Positions 33,038 through 42,800 of a DNA stretch of 64,000 nucleotides are shown here, in pieces. The notes below the pieces were generated by a model. That model saw only the letters and a program-made list of their open reading frames with translations. It had not been told where the DNA came from and made no database searches. Every line of letters begins with the position of its first letter. The first letter of the stretch is position 1. Both the position numbers and the translations under genes were made by a program. The stretch covers positions 248,001 through 312,000 of the forward strand of contig NZ_JAPEOB010000004.1 in NCBI RefSeq assembly GCF_026341775.1, written 5' to 3'. The DNA is from Streptomyces sp. NBC_00654 (GTDB lineage Bacteria > Actinomycetota > Actinomycetes > Streptomycetales > Streptomycetaceae).

Positions 33038-34123
33038 ATGCCAGAGAACGGACTGTTCACCTCCACCGTGGCGCTGTCCGCACAACCCGACCGGATGTGC
33101 GTAAAGGCGGGTGCAGTCAACGGGGAGGAAGGATTTCCACTCTCCCTGGACATGCTGCTCATCCTGGATATCATGCTCCACGAGCATGATCTCGCAGCGG
33201 CGGAAGCCCAGTTCACCGCAGTGCGGAAAGCCCCGCTGGCGGCCGACGCGCAAGCCGCTGTGGATGAGCTCAGCTACAGTGGGAACACCTGCTCGATACA
33301 CGCCCGGCGTGGAACTTTAACCGTGCGCGATGATCGGAAGATGGTCCGGGCAGCGGACCTGACCGCACAGAGCCGTTCGACCCGGCAGGTGCTGCGGGCC
33401 CTGGGAATGCGGCGAAACCTGAGCCACGATCCAGAAACCCCGAATTTTCGCGAACTCTTCACGGAACTGCAGGAACGTGGCCTCCTGGTACCGTCGATTG
33501 GCGAGATCGAATGGGGCCAGCTGCGCAGGCTGACACCGATCTGCCCGGACTTCGGAATATCCCGGGGCACCCCAATCGACCGTCACTACCTGAACCAGTT
33601 CATCGCGGAAATCCGTGATCTCGTTCAGGGAGATGTCGTGGAGATCGGCGGAAACGACGGCAACAAGGACGTCTACGGTTTCACCCGCACTTCGGGATAC
33701 CGCGGTCTGGACATCAATGATGCCCCGGGAGTCTCTCTGGTCGGCGACGCGGCGGATCCAGGAATCATCCCGGCGGACTCCCTCGACACCATCATCGCCT
33801 TCAACGTTCTGGAGCACACCGCGCGCCCGTGGCAGGTCGTCGACAACATGCGGCAATGGCTGCGAAAGGGCGGAACAGCGTACTGCATGGTTCCCAGCGC
33901 CCAACGACTGCACGGCGCGCCCGAGGACTACTGGCGGCCACTCCCAGCAGCGTTGCGGGAGATGTTCGGCGCCTGGTCCGAACAGACCGTGTACCAGTAC
34001 GGCAATCCGCTGAGTGTCATCGCGTCGCTCATGGGTATCGCAGCCGAGGAACTCGACGCCCTGGAATTGAGCACATACCACCCGGACTATCCTGTGGCCA
34101 GTTGCATCGTCGCAAGGAAGTAA
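33038..34123 (+). CDS. SAM-dependent methyltransferase-like protein with novel N-terminal domain
   Basis: GAGGAG precedes ATG 33038. The 361-aa product has an unfamiliar ~180-residue N-terminal part, then a class I methyltransferase domain: motif I is VVEIGGNDGNKDVYGF (an unusual GGNDG in place of GCGxG), followed by YRGLDINDAPG, LDTIIAFNVLEHTARPWQVV and LRKGGTAYCMVPS. The C-terminus (STYHPDYPVASCIVARK) is typical of the domain end. It lies between the PAPS operon and the exporter, downstream of a StrR-type operator, so cluster membership is likely. Candidate roles are N-, O- or C-methylation of the peptide; none is demonstrated. It does not look like the usual MtfA N-methyltransferase. Confidence 0.8.
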   Translation: MPENGLFTSTVALSAQPDRMCVKAGAVNGEEGFPLSLDMLLILDIMLHEHDLAAAEAQFTAVRKAPLAADAQAAVDELSYSGNTCSIHARRGTLTVRDDRKMVRAADLTAQSRSTRQVLRALGMRRNLSHDPETPNFRELFTELQERGLLVPSIGEIEWGQLRRLTPICPDFGISRGTPIDRHYLNQFIAEIRDLVQGDVVEIGGNDGNKDVYGFTRTSGYRGLDINDAPGVSLVGDAADPGIIPADSLDTIIAFNVLEHTARPWQVVDNMRQWLRKGGTAYCMVPSAQRLHGAPEDYWRPLPAALREMFGAWSEQTVYQYGNPLSVIASLMGIAAEELDALELSTYHPDYPVASCIVARK

Positions 34124-34740
34124 GGTCCGGGGCGGGCCGGCGTCATCCTGCCCAGTGTCGGCCTTCGCGGCGCTCGGCGGGGACACCGGCCGAGCGTCGC
34201 TGTCGCGTGTTGCCAAGGGCTGTCCCGTAATCCCTGACGCCGCGCGCCCGCCAGGGATTACGGGCCAGCCCTTGGGTCACCTCGCACTCGATGAATCCCG
34301 CTTCCGCCACTGCACCGTGTATGCCCGATTCCCGAAGAGCTGTTCCATGGCCGCCTGCCCCTGGACCAGCCGCCGTCGCCGCCAACTGCCGTGACGGAAC
34401 ACAGCTCAGGCCCCCCATCGCGTCCATGAACCGGGTGGCCGCCACGGGGTCCGGCAGAGGGTCTCGAACGGGCAGAAACCGACGAAGGTGTAGCAGTCCG
34501 GGTCGACCGGTTCGGCCTTGGGCGGCATGACCCTCGGGATCAGGACCAGGGCTTGTTCCGGGCTGCCAGCACGAAGGTGAATGCCGGCCGCCCGGTGACT
34601 GCCTGCACATGCACCCCGTGCCGGCGGTGCGAGGGGGAGCAGTCCGCGCGTGAGTCCGCGGCCCGGTGCGCGTTCGCGCGCAGGTTCACGGCGGCAAGCC
34701 GACGAGCCCCGGGTCGAGAGGGTGATCGCGGTGGTCCCCC
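34124..34740. other. Debris between methyltransferase and exporter genes
   Basis: No intact gene. Minus-strand fragments (GVHVQAVTGRPAFTFVLAAR near 34550-34620; DCYTFVGFCPFETL near 34460-34500) look like pieces of one or two lost proteins that I cannot identify. MITE copy 3 sits at 34213-34275. Confidence 0.45.
34213..34275. mobile_element. MITE-like element, copy 3 (minimal)
   Basis: CCAAGGGCTGTCCCGTAATC and its complement GATTACGGGCCAGCCCTTGG face each other with only about 23 bases between them, so the unit is little more than the two terminal repeats of copy 1. Confidence 0.75.
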
Positions 34741-34779
34741 GTGCTGCGGCGGCCGTGCGGCCCAGATGCCGGCAGATGC

Positions 34780-34808
34780 GTCCAAGTGCCAGAAGTCTTC
34801 AGTTGGAC
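34780..34808. promoter_or_regulatory. StrR/Bbr-type operator before the exporter-NRPS operon
   Basis: GTCCAAGTG-N11-CAGTTGGAC is an imperfect palindrome (one mismatch between half-sites) with the exact 11-base spacer of StrR/Bbr operators and 2+1 departures from the consensus half-sites. It lies 84 bases before the exporter start, a position where glycopeptide clusters carry Bbr-bound sites. Confidence 0.7.
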
Positions 34809-34891
34809 TCACTGTTCACTCGTGGACATCGACGTGATTCAGCACGATTGAGGCTCGCTGACTTCGTGAGTTGTGTGAGAGGGGCACCTGC

Positions 34892-36856
34892 GTGGAGATG
34901 GTGATGCGCTATCAGGGGGTGAAGAAGAGCGATGACGATTCCGATCCCTGGCAGACCACGATCCACCCGGGGACGGTGCGCCGAGTGCTCGCCTACTTTC
35001 GCCCGCACATCCGCATGGTGGCGCTCTTCGTCGTAGTTGCCACGATGGAGGCGCTTACCGTCGCCGCAACTCCCTTGCTGCTGAGGGAGCTTGTCGACAA
35101 CGGAATCGTCAAGAACGATCACGGGGTGGTGATCGTGACGGCATGCCTGGCCGCCGGACTTGCCGTGCTGGGCGCGGGGTTGTCGCTGGTGTCCGCCTAT
35201 ATCTCCGGGCGGATCGGGCAGGTGGTCACCTACGACCTCCGGGTCCAGGCGCTCGACCACGTCCGGCGGCTGCCGCTCGCGTTTTTCACCCGCACCCAGA
35301 CGGGGGTGCTGGTCGGCCGGCTGCACACTGAACTCATCATGGTGCAGCAGCAGTTCAGCGGACTGCTGATGGCGGCCACCAGTGCGGTCATGGTCGTGGT
35401 GGTGCTGGCCGAGCTGTTCTACCTGTCGTGGCTTGTCGGCGTCATCACGCTGGCGCTGGTTCCGATATTCATCGTGCCCTGGGTTCGCGTGGGGCGGGTG
35501 ATACAGCAGCGCACCCGACGGCAGATGGACGAGAACGCCGGCCTCGGCGGACAGCTGCAGGAGCGGTTCAACGTACAAGGGGCGATGCTCTCCAAGCTCT
35601 TCGGCCGTCCGGACGAGGAGATGGCCGAATTCGCGGATCGTGCCAATAGGATCCGCAAGATCGGCGTGAACCTTTCCGTCTGGGGCCGGATGGCCTTCGT
35701 GATGATGACGCTGATGGCCTCGCTCGGCACGGCGATCGTCTACGGGGTCGGTGGCGGGCTCGTGCTCGACGGGACCTTCCAGCTCGGCACGCTGATCGCC
35801 ATCGCCACCCTGCTTCAGCGACTGTTCGGGCCGATCACGCAGCTGTCCGGGATGCAGCAGATCGCGCAGACCGTCGTGGTGAGCTTTTCCCGGGTCTTCG
35901 AACTGCTCGACCTGAAGCCGTTGATCCAGGAACGCCCCGATGCGGTCGCGCTCGCGAAGAACGTGGCGCCGGACATCGAGTTCGAGAATGTGTCGTTCCG
36001 CTATCCCACCGCGGACGAGGTCTCACTGGCGTCTCTGGAGCATCTGCGGACCGATCGCGAGCGCGGGAAAGTGATGCCGGATGTCCTGCGCGACGTGAGC
36101 TTTCACGTGCAGGCCGGAACCCTCACCGCGCTCGTCGGCCCGTCCGGCGCGGGGAAGAGCACCATGACTCACCTGGTGTCCCGGCTGTACGACGCGAACT
36201 CCGGGACCGTACGCGTCGGTGGACACGACCTGCGGGACCTCACCTTCGACTCGCTCCGCGAAACGGTAGGGGTGGTCAGCCAGGACGCCTACCTGTTCCA
36301 CGACACGATCCGGGAGAACCTTCTCTACGCTCGCCCGACCGCCACCGAGGACGAGGTGATCGAGGCATGCAAAGGGGCCCAGATCTGGGATCTGATCGAA
36401 TCCCTGCCCAGTGGGCTCGACACCGTCTCGGGCGATCGTGGCTACCGCATGTCGGGCGGGGAGAAGCAACGACTGGCCATTGCCCGGCTGCTGTTGAAGG
36501 CACCCTCGGTCGTCGTGCTGGACGAGGCCACCGCGCACCTGGACTCCGAGTCGGAGGCCGCCGTGCAGCGGGCACTCAAGATCGCCCTGCGCAACCGTAC
36601 CTCGCTGGTGATCGCCCACCGGCTGTCCACGATCCGCGAGGCCGACCAGATTCTCGTGATCGACGACGGACGGGTCTGCGAGCACGGGACGCACGAGGAG
36701 TTGCTGGCCGAGGGTGGCCTCTATGCCGAGCTCTATCACACGCAGTTCGTCATGCCGGGAAGCAACGGCGCCGAGCCCACCGAACTCGGGACGGGGCTCG
36801 GACCGGACAACGCACTCCGGTCGGTGCATCAGGTGGTTCGTGAAGGAGAACGATGA
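34892..36856 (+). CDS. ABC exporter (fused membrane and ATPase domains), glycopeptide-type
   Basis: I choose GTG 34892, eight bases after AGAGGGG, which is conserved in the duplicated copy; ATGs at 34898 and 34904 are alternatives. The ~654-aa half-transporter has six helices in its first ~330 residues (e.g. [20 protein letters not shown]) and an ATPase domain with Walker [10 protein letters not shown], signature [15 protein letters not shown], Walker [14 protein letters not shown] and H-loop [10 protein letters not shown]. It matches the single ABC exporter found directly before the NRPS genes in balhimycin-type clusters, and is expected to export the finished glycopeptide. Its stop overlaps the NRPS start (ATGA). 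Confidence 0.93.
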   Translation: MEMVMRYQGVKKSDDDSDPWQTTIHPGTVRRVLAYFRPHIRMVALFVVVATMEALTVAATPLLLRELVDNGIVKNDHGVVIVTACLAAGLAVLGAGLSLVSAYISGRIGQVVTYDLRVQALDHVRRLPLAFFTRTQTGVLVGRLHTELIMVQQQFSGLLMAATSAVMVVVVLAELFYLSWLVGVITLALVPIFIVPWVRVGRVIQQRTRRQMDENAGLGGQLQERFNVQGAMLSKLFGRPDEEMAEFADRANRIRKIGVNLSVWGRMAFVMMTLMASLGTAIVYGVGGGLVLDGTFQLGTLIAIATLLQRLFGPITQLSGMQQIAQTVVVSFSRVFELLDLKPLIQERPDAVALAKNVAPDIEFENVSFRYPTADEVSLASLEHLRTDRERGKVMPDVLRDVSFHVQAGTLTALVGPSGAGKSTMTHLVSRLYDANSGTVRVGGHDLRDLTFDSLRETVGVVSQDAYLFHDTIRENLLYARPTATEDEVIEACKGAQIWDLIESLPSGLDTVSGDRGYRMSGGEKQRLAIARLLLKAPSVVVLDEATAHLDSESEAAVQRALKIALRNRTSLVIAHRLSTIREADQILVIDDGRVCEHGTHEELLAEGGLYAELYHTQFVMPGSNGAEPTELGTGLGPDNALRSVHQVVREGER

Positions 36857-39800
36857 ATTCCACAGCGCAAGCCACACCGACGGTGATGGAGCTGTTCGCC
36901 TCGCACGTCGACCGGACGCCCGATGCGGTGGCCGTCGTCGACGGTGATCGGGTTCTGACGTATCGGCAACTCGACGAGCACGCGGGCCGGCTGGCCGGGC
37001 GCCTGATCAGTCGGGGCATCCGCCGCGGCGACCGCGTCGCGGTCATGATGGACCGTTCGGCCGACCTGTTGGTGGCGCTGCTCGCCGCATGGAAGGCGGG
37101 GGCGGTGTACGTGCCGGTGGATGCCGCCTATCCGGCGCGGCGGGTGGCGTTCATGGTGGCGGATGCAAAGGTGTCCCTGATGGTGTGCTCGGTCGCGGCG
37201 CGCGACGGCGTACCGGACGGGATCGAGTCGCTCGAGTTGGACACTGCCACGGACGACGGTGCGTGCGACGCGGCGGCGGTCACCGTGCACCCGGGCGATC
37301 TGGCCTACGTGATGTACACCTCCGGCTCGACGGGTACCCCGAAGGGGGTGGCCATCCCGCATCGCAGCCTTGTGGAGCTGGTGGAGAGTTCCGGCTGGGC
37401 GATGGAACCCGGCGACGCAGTCCTCATGCACGCGCCGTACGCCTTCGACGCTTCCATGTTCGAGATCTGGGTGCCGCTGGCGTGGGGCGCCCGTGTGATG
37501 ATCGCCGGGCCGGGGCCGGTGGATGCCCAGCGCCTGCGGGAGTTGGTCGCGGCCGGGCTGACGAGGGCGTATCTGACCGCCGGGAACTTCCGCGCTGTGG
37601 CGGAGGAGTCGCCGGAGTCGTTCGCGGGGCTCCGTGAGGTGCAGACCGGTGGTGACCTGGTGCCCGCGCACGCGGTGCAAAGGGTGCGGGAGGCCTGTCC
37701 GCGAGCGCGGATTCGGCACATGTACGGCCCGACCGAAGCGACTGTGTGGGCGACGTGGCATGTGCTCGAACCAGGTGACGTGATGGGGCCGACGTTGCCG
37801 ATCGGACGGCCGCTGTCGGGCCGCCGGGCTCACGTGCTCGACGAGTCGCTGCGGCCCGTGGGGCCGGGTGTGGTCGGTGAGCTGTACCTCTCCGGTGCCG
37901 GTCTGGCGGACGGCTACCTGAACCGGCCGGGTCTGACGGCGGAACGGTTCGTGGCGGATCCGTACGCACCCGACAGTGCCGCCGAGGGGGGTGGTGGTCA
38001 CGTGACGGGTGGGCGGATGTACCGGACCGGGGACCTCGCCCAGTGGACCGCGGACGGTGAGTTGCTGTTCGCGGGCCGGGTCGATCACCAGGTGAAGATC
38101 CGCGGGTACCGGATCGAGCCCGGCGAGATCGAGGCCGCCCTGATGACTCAGCCGGGCGTCCACGACGCCGTGCTGGTGGCGATCGATGGGCGCCCGATCG
38201 GTTACGTGGTGGCGGACGGGGACGCGGATCCCGATCTCATCCGCGAGCGCCTCGGGGCGGAACTGCCGGAGTACTTGGTTCCGGCCGCTGTGATCGTGAT
38301 GGACGCGCTGCCACTGACCGCCAACGGCAAGGTGGACCGAGCGGCGTTGCCCGCGCCCGAGTTCGAGGCGAATGCCACCGGCCGTGAACCCGTGACCGAG
38401 GCGGAGCGCGTCCTGTGCGATCTCTTCGCCGAGATGCTCGGCGTGGAACGAGTCGGTGTCGACGACGGCTTGATCCAGTTGGGCGGGGATTCGATCGGTG
38501 CGATGCGCTTGGCGGCACGTGCGTTCAAAGCCGGCCTGCTGCTGACACCCGCCCAGATCCTCAAGGAGCAGACCCCCGCACGGCTGGCGGCCGCGGCGCG
38601 TGCCGTACCGGCGGATCGCCCCGTCGACCAGCCGCTGATCGCTCTGACCGCGGAGGACAAGGCGGAGCCGGCGATCGCCGATTCGGAGGCGGAGGAGGTC
38701 TGGCCGCTGGCACCGCTCCAGGAGGGTTTGGTCTTCCAGTCGACCCTCGATGATCAGGGGCTCGGTGATCAGGGTCGCGACATCTACCAGGTGCACTGGC
38801 TCGTGGAGCTGAACGGACCGCTGGACGCGGCCCGGTTGCGGGCCACGTGGGAAGCGGTTTTCGCTCGGCACCCCCAGCTTCGACCGAGCTTCCACCGACT
38901 CCCGTCGGGCAAGACGGTGCAGGTCGTCCACCGGCACGTCACCTTGCCGTGGCAGGAGGTGGATCTGACGGGTGCGAGCGATGTCGATGCGGCCGTCGAC
39001 GCCCTGGTCGAACGGGAACAGGAGAAGCGGTTCGATCTCGCCCAGGCTCCGCTGGCCCGGCTGGTGCTGATGCGGATCGCGGAGGACTGCCACCGCCTGC
39101 TGGTCGTCATTCACCACACCCTGATCGATGGTTGGTCGGTGGCGGTCATCCTCAACGAGGTGGCCGAGGCGTACACGGCCGGTGGGCAGCTCCCGGAACG
39201 GGCGGGTTCGGCCTCCTACCGGGATTACCTGGCGTGGCTGGACCGGCAGGACAAGGACGCGGCACGTGCGGCTTGGCGGGCGGAGCTGTCCGGTCTGGAC
39301 GAGCCGGCGCTGGTCGCGACGGCGGCCTCCGCGGCGGACTACGACCACCGCGTCGTCCACCTGCCGACGGATCTTCACACCCGGCTGATGCGGTTGGCCC
39401 GCGACCACGGGCTGACGCTGAACACGGTGGTACAGGGTGCGTGGGCGTTGGTACTGGCGCGACTTCTGCGGCGGACCGATGTGGTCTTCGGCGCCACGGT
39501 CGCCTGTCGTCCCGCGGTGCTACCGGGGGTGGAGTCGATGCCGGGCCTCATGATGAACACGGTGCCGGTCCGGGTGCCCCTGGACGGCGGGCAATCGGTC
39601 ATGGACATGCTCGCCGGGTTGCAGCACCGGCAGGCGGCCCTGATCCCGCATCAGCATCTGGGGCTGCCGGAGATCCAGAAGTCGGCCGGCTCCGGCGCGG
39701 CATTCGACACGTTGCTGGTGTTCGAGAACTATCCGCGCGACTTCGCAGGCCAATTCACGTATCTGGGCACGGTCGAGGGGACCCACTATCCGCTGACCCT

Positions 39801-42800
39801 CGGCATCATCCCGGGAGATCGTTTCCGGATCCAGCTCAGCTACTGGCACGGGCAGATCCGGGAGAGCGTCGCCGAGTCGGCTCTGCAGTGGTTCGTTGAC
39901 GCGCTCGCCGCGCTGGTCGCTGATCCGTCCGGACTGGTGGGGCGGGTCGGTGTGGCTGAGGGCCAGGCGCACGACCCGGAACCGGCGTTGGTGGTGGGGG
40001 AGTCATTGCCGGCCTTGGTGAGGCGGGTGGTGACGGAGCGGTCGAACGACGTGGCGGTAGTGGACGGTGAGGGTGAGCTGTCGTTCGGGGAATTGTGGGA
40101 CCGGGCGGTGGGATTGGCCGCTGTGCTGCGGGCCCGCGGGGTCGGGCCGGAGCGCCGGGTGGGCGTGGTGGTGGAGCGGTCGTCGTGGTGGCTGGTCGGG
40201 ATACTGGGCGTGTCATTGGCCGGTGGTGCGTTCGTTCCGGTGGATCCGGCGTATCCGGCCGAACGCGTGAAGTGGATTCTTGACGACGCGGATCCGGTGT
40301 CGGTGGTGTGTGTGGGAACAACACGGTCGGCGGTGCCGGAGAAGTTCGCGGATCGGCTGGTAGTGGTTGGCGACGTCGATCTGGCGGGGGGCTCGGACGC
40401 GGGGCTGCCGCAGGTGGGTCCGGGTGACGCGGCGTACGTGATGTATACGTCGGGGTCGACGGGCGCTCCGAAGGGGGTCGTCGTCTCCCACGCGGGGCTC
40501 GGCAATCTGGCGGCGGCGCAGATCGACCGGTTCGGTGTGTCGCCGTCGTCACGGGTCCTGCAGTTCGCGGCGCTGGGCTTCGACGCCATGGTGTCGGAGG
40601 TGCTGATGGCATTGCTGTCGGGGGCGACGCTGGTCATGGCGCCGGCGCGGGATCTGCCGCCGCAGGTGTCGTTGGCCGAGGCGCTGGAACGGTGGCAGGT
40701 CACGCACGTGACGGTTCCGCCGTCTGTGCTGGGCACAGCCGACGCCTTGCCGGACGAGCTGCAGACGGTGGTAGTGGCGGGGGAGGCCTGTCCGCCGAGC
40801 CTGGTGGATCGCTGGTCGGAGGGGCGGCGGCTGATCGACGCCTATGGGCCTGCCGAGGCCACGGTATGCGCGGCGATGAGTACGCCGTTGACGGCGGGCC
40901 GGAATGTGGTCCCGATCGGGACGCCGATCGCGGGGGGCCGTTGTTATGTGCTGGACGCGTTCCTGCTTCCCCTGCCGCCGGGGATCGCTGGTGAGCTGTA
41001 CGTGGCCGGAATCGGGCTGGCCCGCGGCTATCTGGGTCGCGCGGGATTGACTGCGGAGCGGTTCGTGGCCGATCCGTTCGCCCCCGGTGAGCGGATGTAC
41101 CGGACAGGGGACCTGGCGTACTGGACGAGCCAGGGTGAGCTGGTGTTCGCAGGGCGGGCCGATGACCAGGTCAAGGTCCGTGGATTCCGGATCGAACCCG
41201 GCGAGATCGAGTCTGTCCTGTCCGACCACCCACGGGTCTCCCAAGCTGCGGTGACCGTCCGCGCGGACCGGCTGCTGGCTTATGTTTCACCGGGCGACAT
41301 CGATCCGCGCGCGGTGCGCGAGGGGCTTGCCGCCCGGTTGCCTCAGCACATGGTGCCCGCGGCGGTGATAGTGCTGGACGCGCTGCCGGTGACGGCGAAC
41401 GGGAAGATCGACCGGGGCGCGCTGCCTGATCCCGATTTCGCCGCTGCGACCGCTGGACGGGAGCCGGTCACGGAGGCCGAGCGCGTGTTGTGCGACCTCT
41501 TTGCCGAGGTGCTTGGTCTCGACAGGGTCGGTGCGGACGACAGCTTCTTCGAGCTGGGTGGGGATTCGATCCTCTCGATGCAGCTGGCGTCGCGGGCGCG
41601 GCATGCCGGTCTGACGTTCGCCTCGCGGGATGTCTTCGCGTGCAGGACGCCGGAGCGGCTCGCGCGGCTGGCGGCGGAATCGACGCTGCCGCACAGTGAT
41701 CGTTCCCCCGCGGCTGATGGTGTGGGTGGCGTCGAGTGGACGCCGGTCATGCGGATGCTGGGGGATGGGGTTGTGGGGGCAGGGTTCGCCCAGTGGGCGG
41801 TGGTGGGTGCGCCGCCGGACTTGACGGAGGATGTGCTGGCCGCGGGGCTGGCGGCGCTGGTGGATTCGCATGACATGTTGCGTGTGCGGGTGGAGCCGGG
41901 CCGGTTGGTGGTGGGTGAGCCGGGGTCGGTGGATCCGTCCGGCCTGGTTACGCGCGTGGAGGCTGCCGGACGTCGGCTGGACGAGGTCGTGGAGGACGCC
42001 GCGCGGGGTGCGGTGGAGCGGCTCGATCCCGCGGCGGGTGTGGTGGTGCAGGCGGTATGGGTGGACGGAGGGCCGGATCGGCTGGGCCGGTTGGTGGTGG
42101 TGGTGCATCACCTGGCGGTCGACGGGGTGTCGTGGCGGGTCCTGCTGCCGGACCTGCAGGCCGCCTGCGAGGCGGTGGCCGCCGGGCGGGATCCGGTGGT
42201 GGAACCCGTGGAGGTGTCGTTCAGGCGGTGGGCAGGTCTGTTGGAGGAGTGGGCGGTCTCCGCGGAGCGCGTCGGTGAGCTGGCGGCGTGGGAGGCGATC
42301 GTCGGTCAGGAGGATCAGCCGTTCGGTGCGCGTGGGCTGACCACGGGCCGGGACGCGGGCGGTGCTGTGCGCTCGCGGTCGTGGGTCGCGCCGAAGGCGG
42401 AGACGTCGGTGCTGCTGGGGCGGGCTCCGGGGGTGTTCCACTGCGGGGCGCATGAAGTCCTGCTGGCCGGGCTGGCCGGCGCGGTGGCGCGGTGGCACGG
42501 CGGGGACGCGCTGTTGGTGGATGTGGAAAGCCATGGCCGTCATCCCGTCGACGGGATGGATCTGTCCAGGACAGTGGGCTGGTTCACCAGCGTGCATCCG
42601 GTGCGGCTGGATGTGGCGGGGATCGACCTGGCGGATGTGCTGTCCGGTGGTTCGGCGGCCGGGCGCCTGCTGAAGGTGGTCAAGGAGCAGTCGCGGGCGG
42701 TGCCCGGCGATGGGCTCGGCTACGGGTTGTTGCGCCATCTCAACGGTGAGACCGGGCCGGTTCTGGCGGCATTGCCGTCGCCCCAGATCGGGTTCAACTA

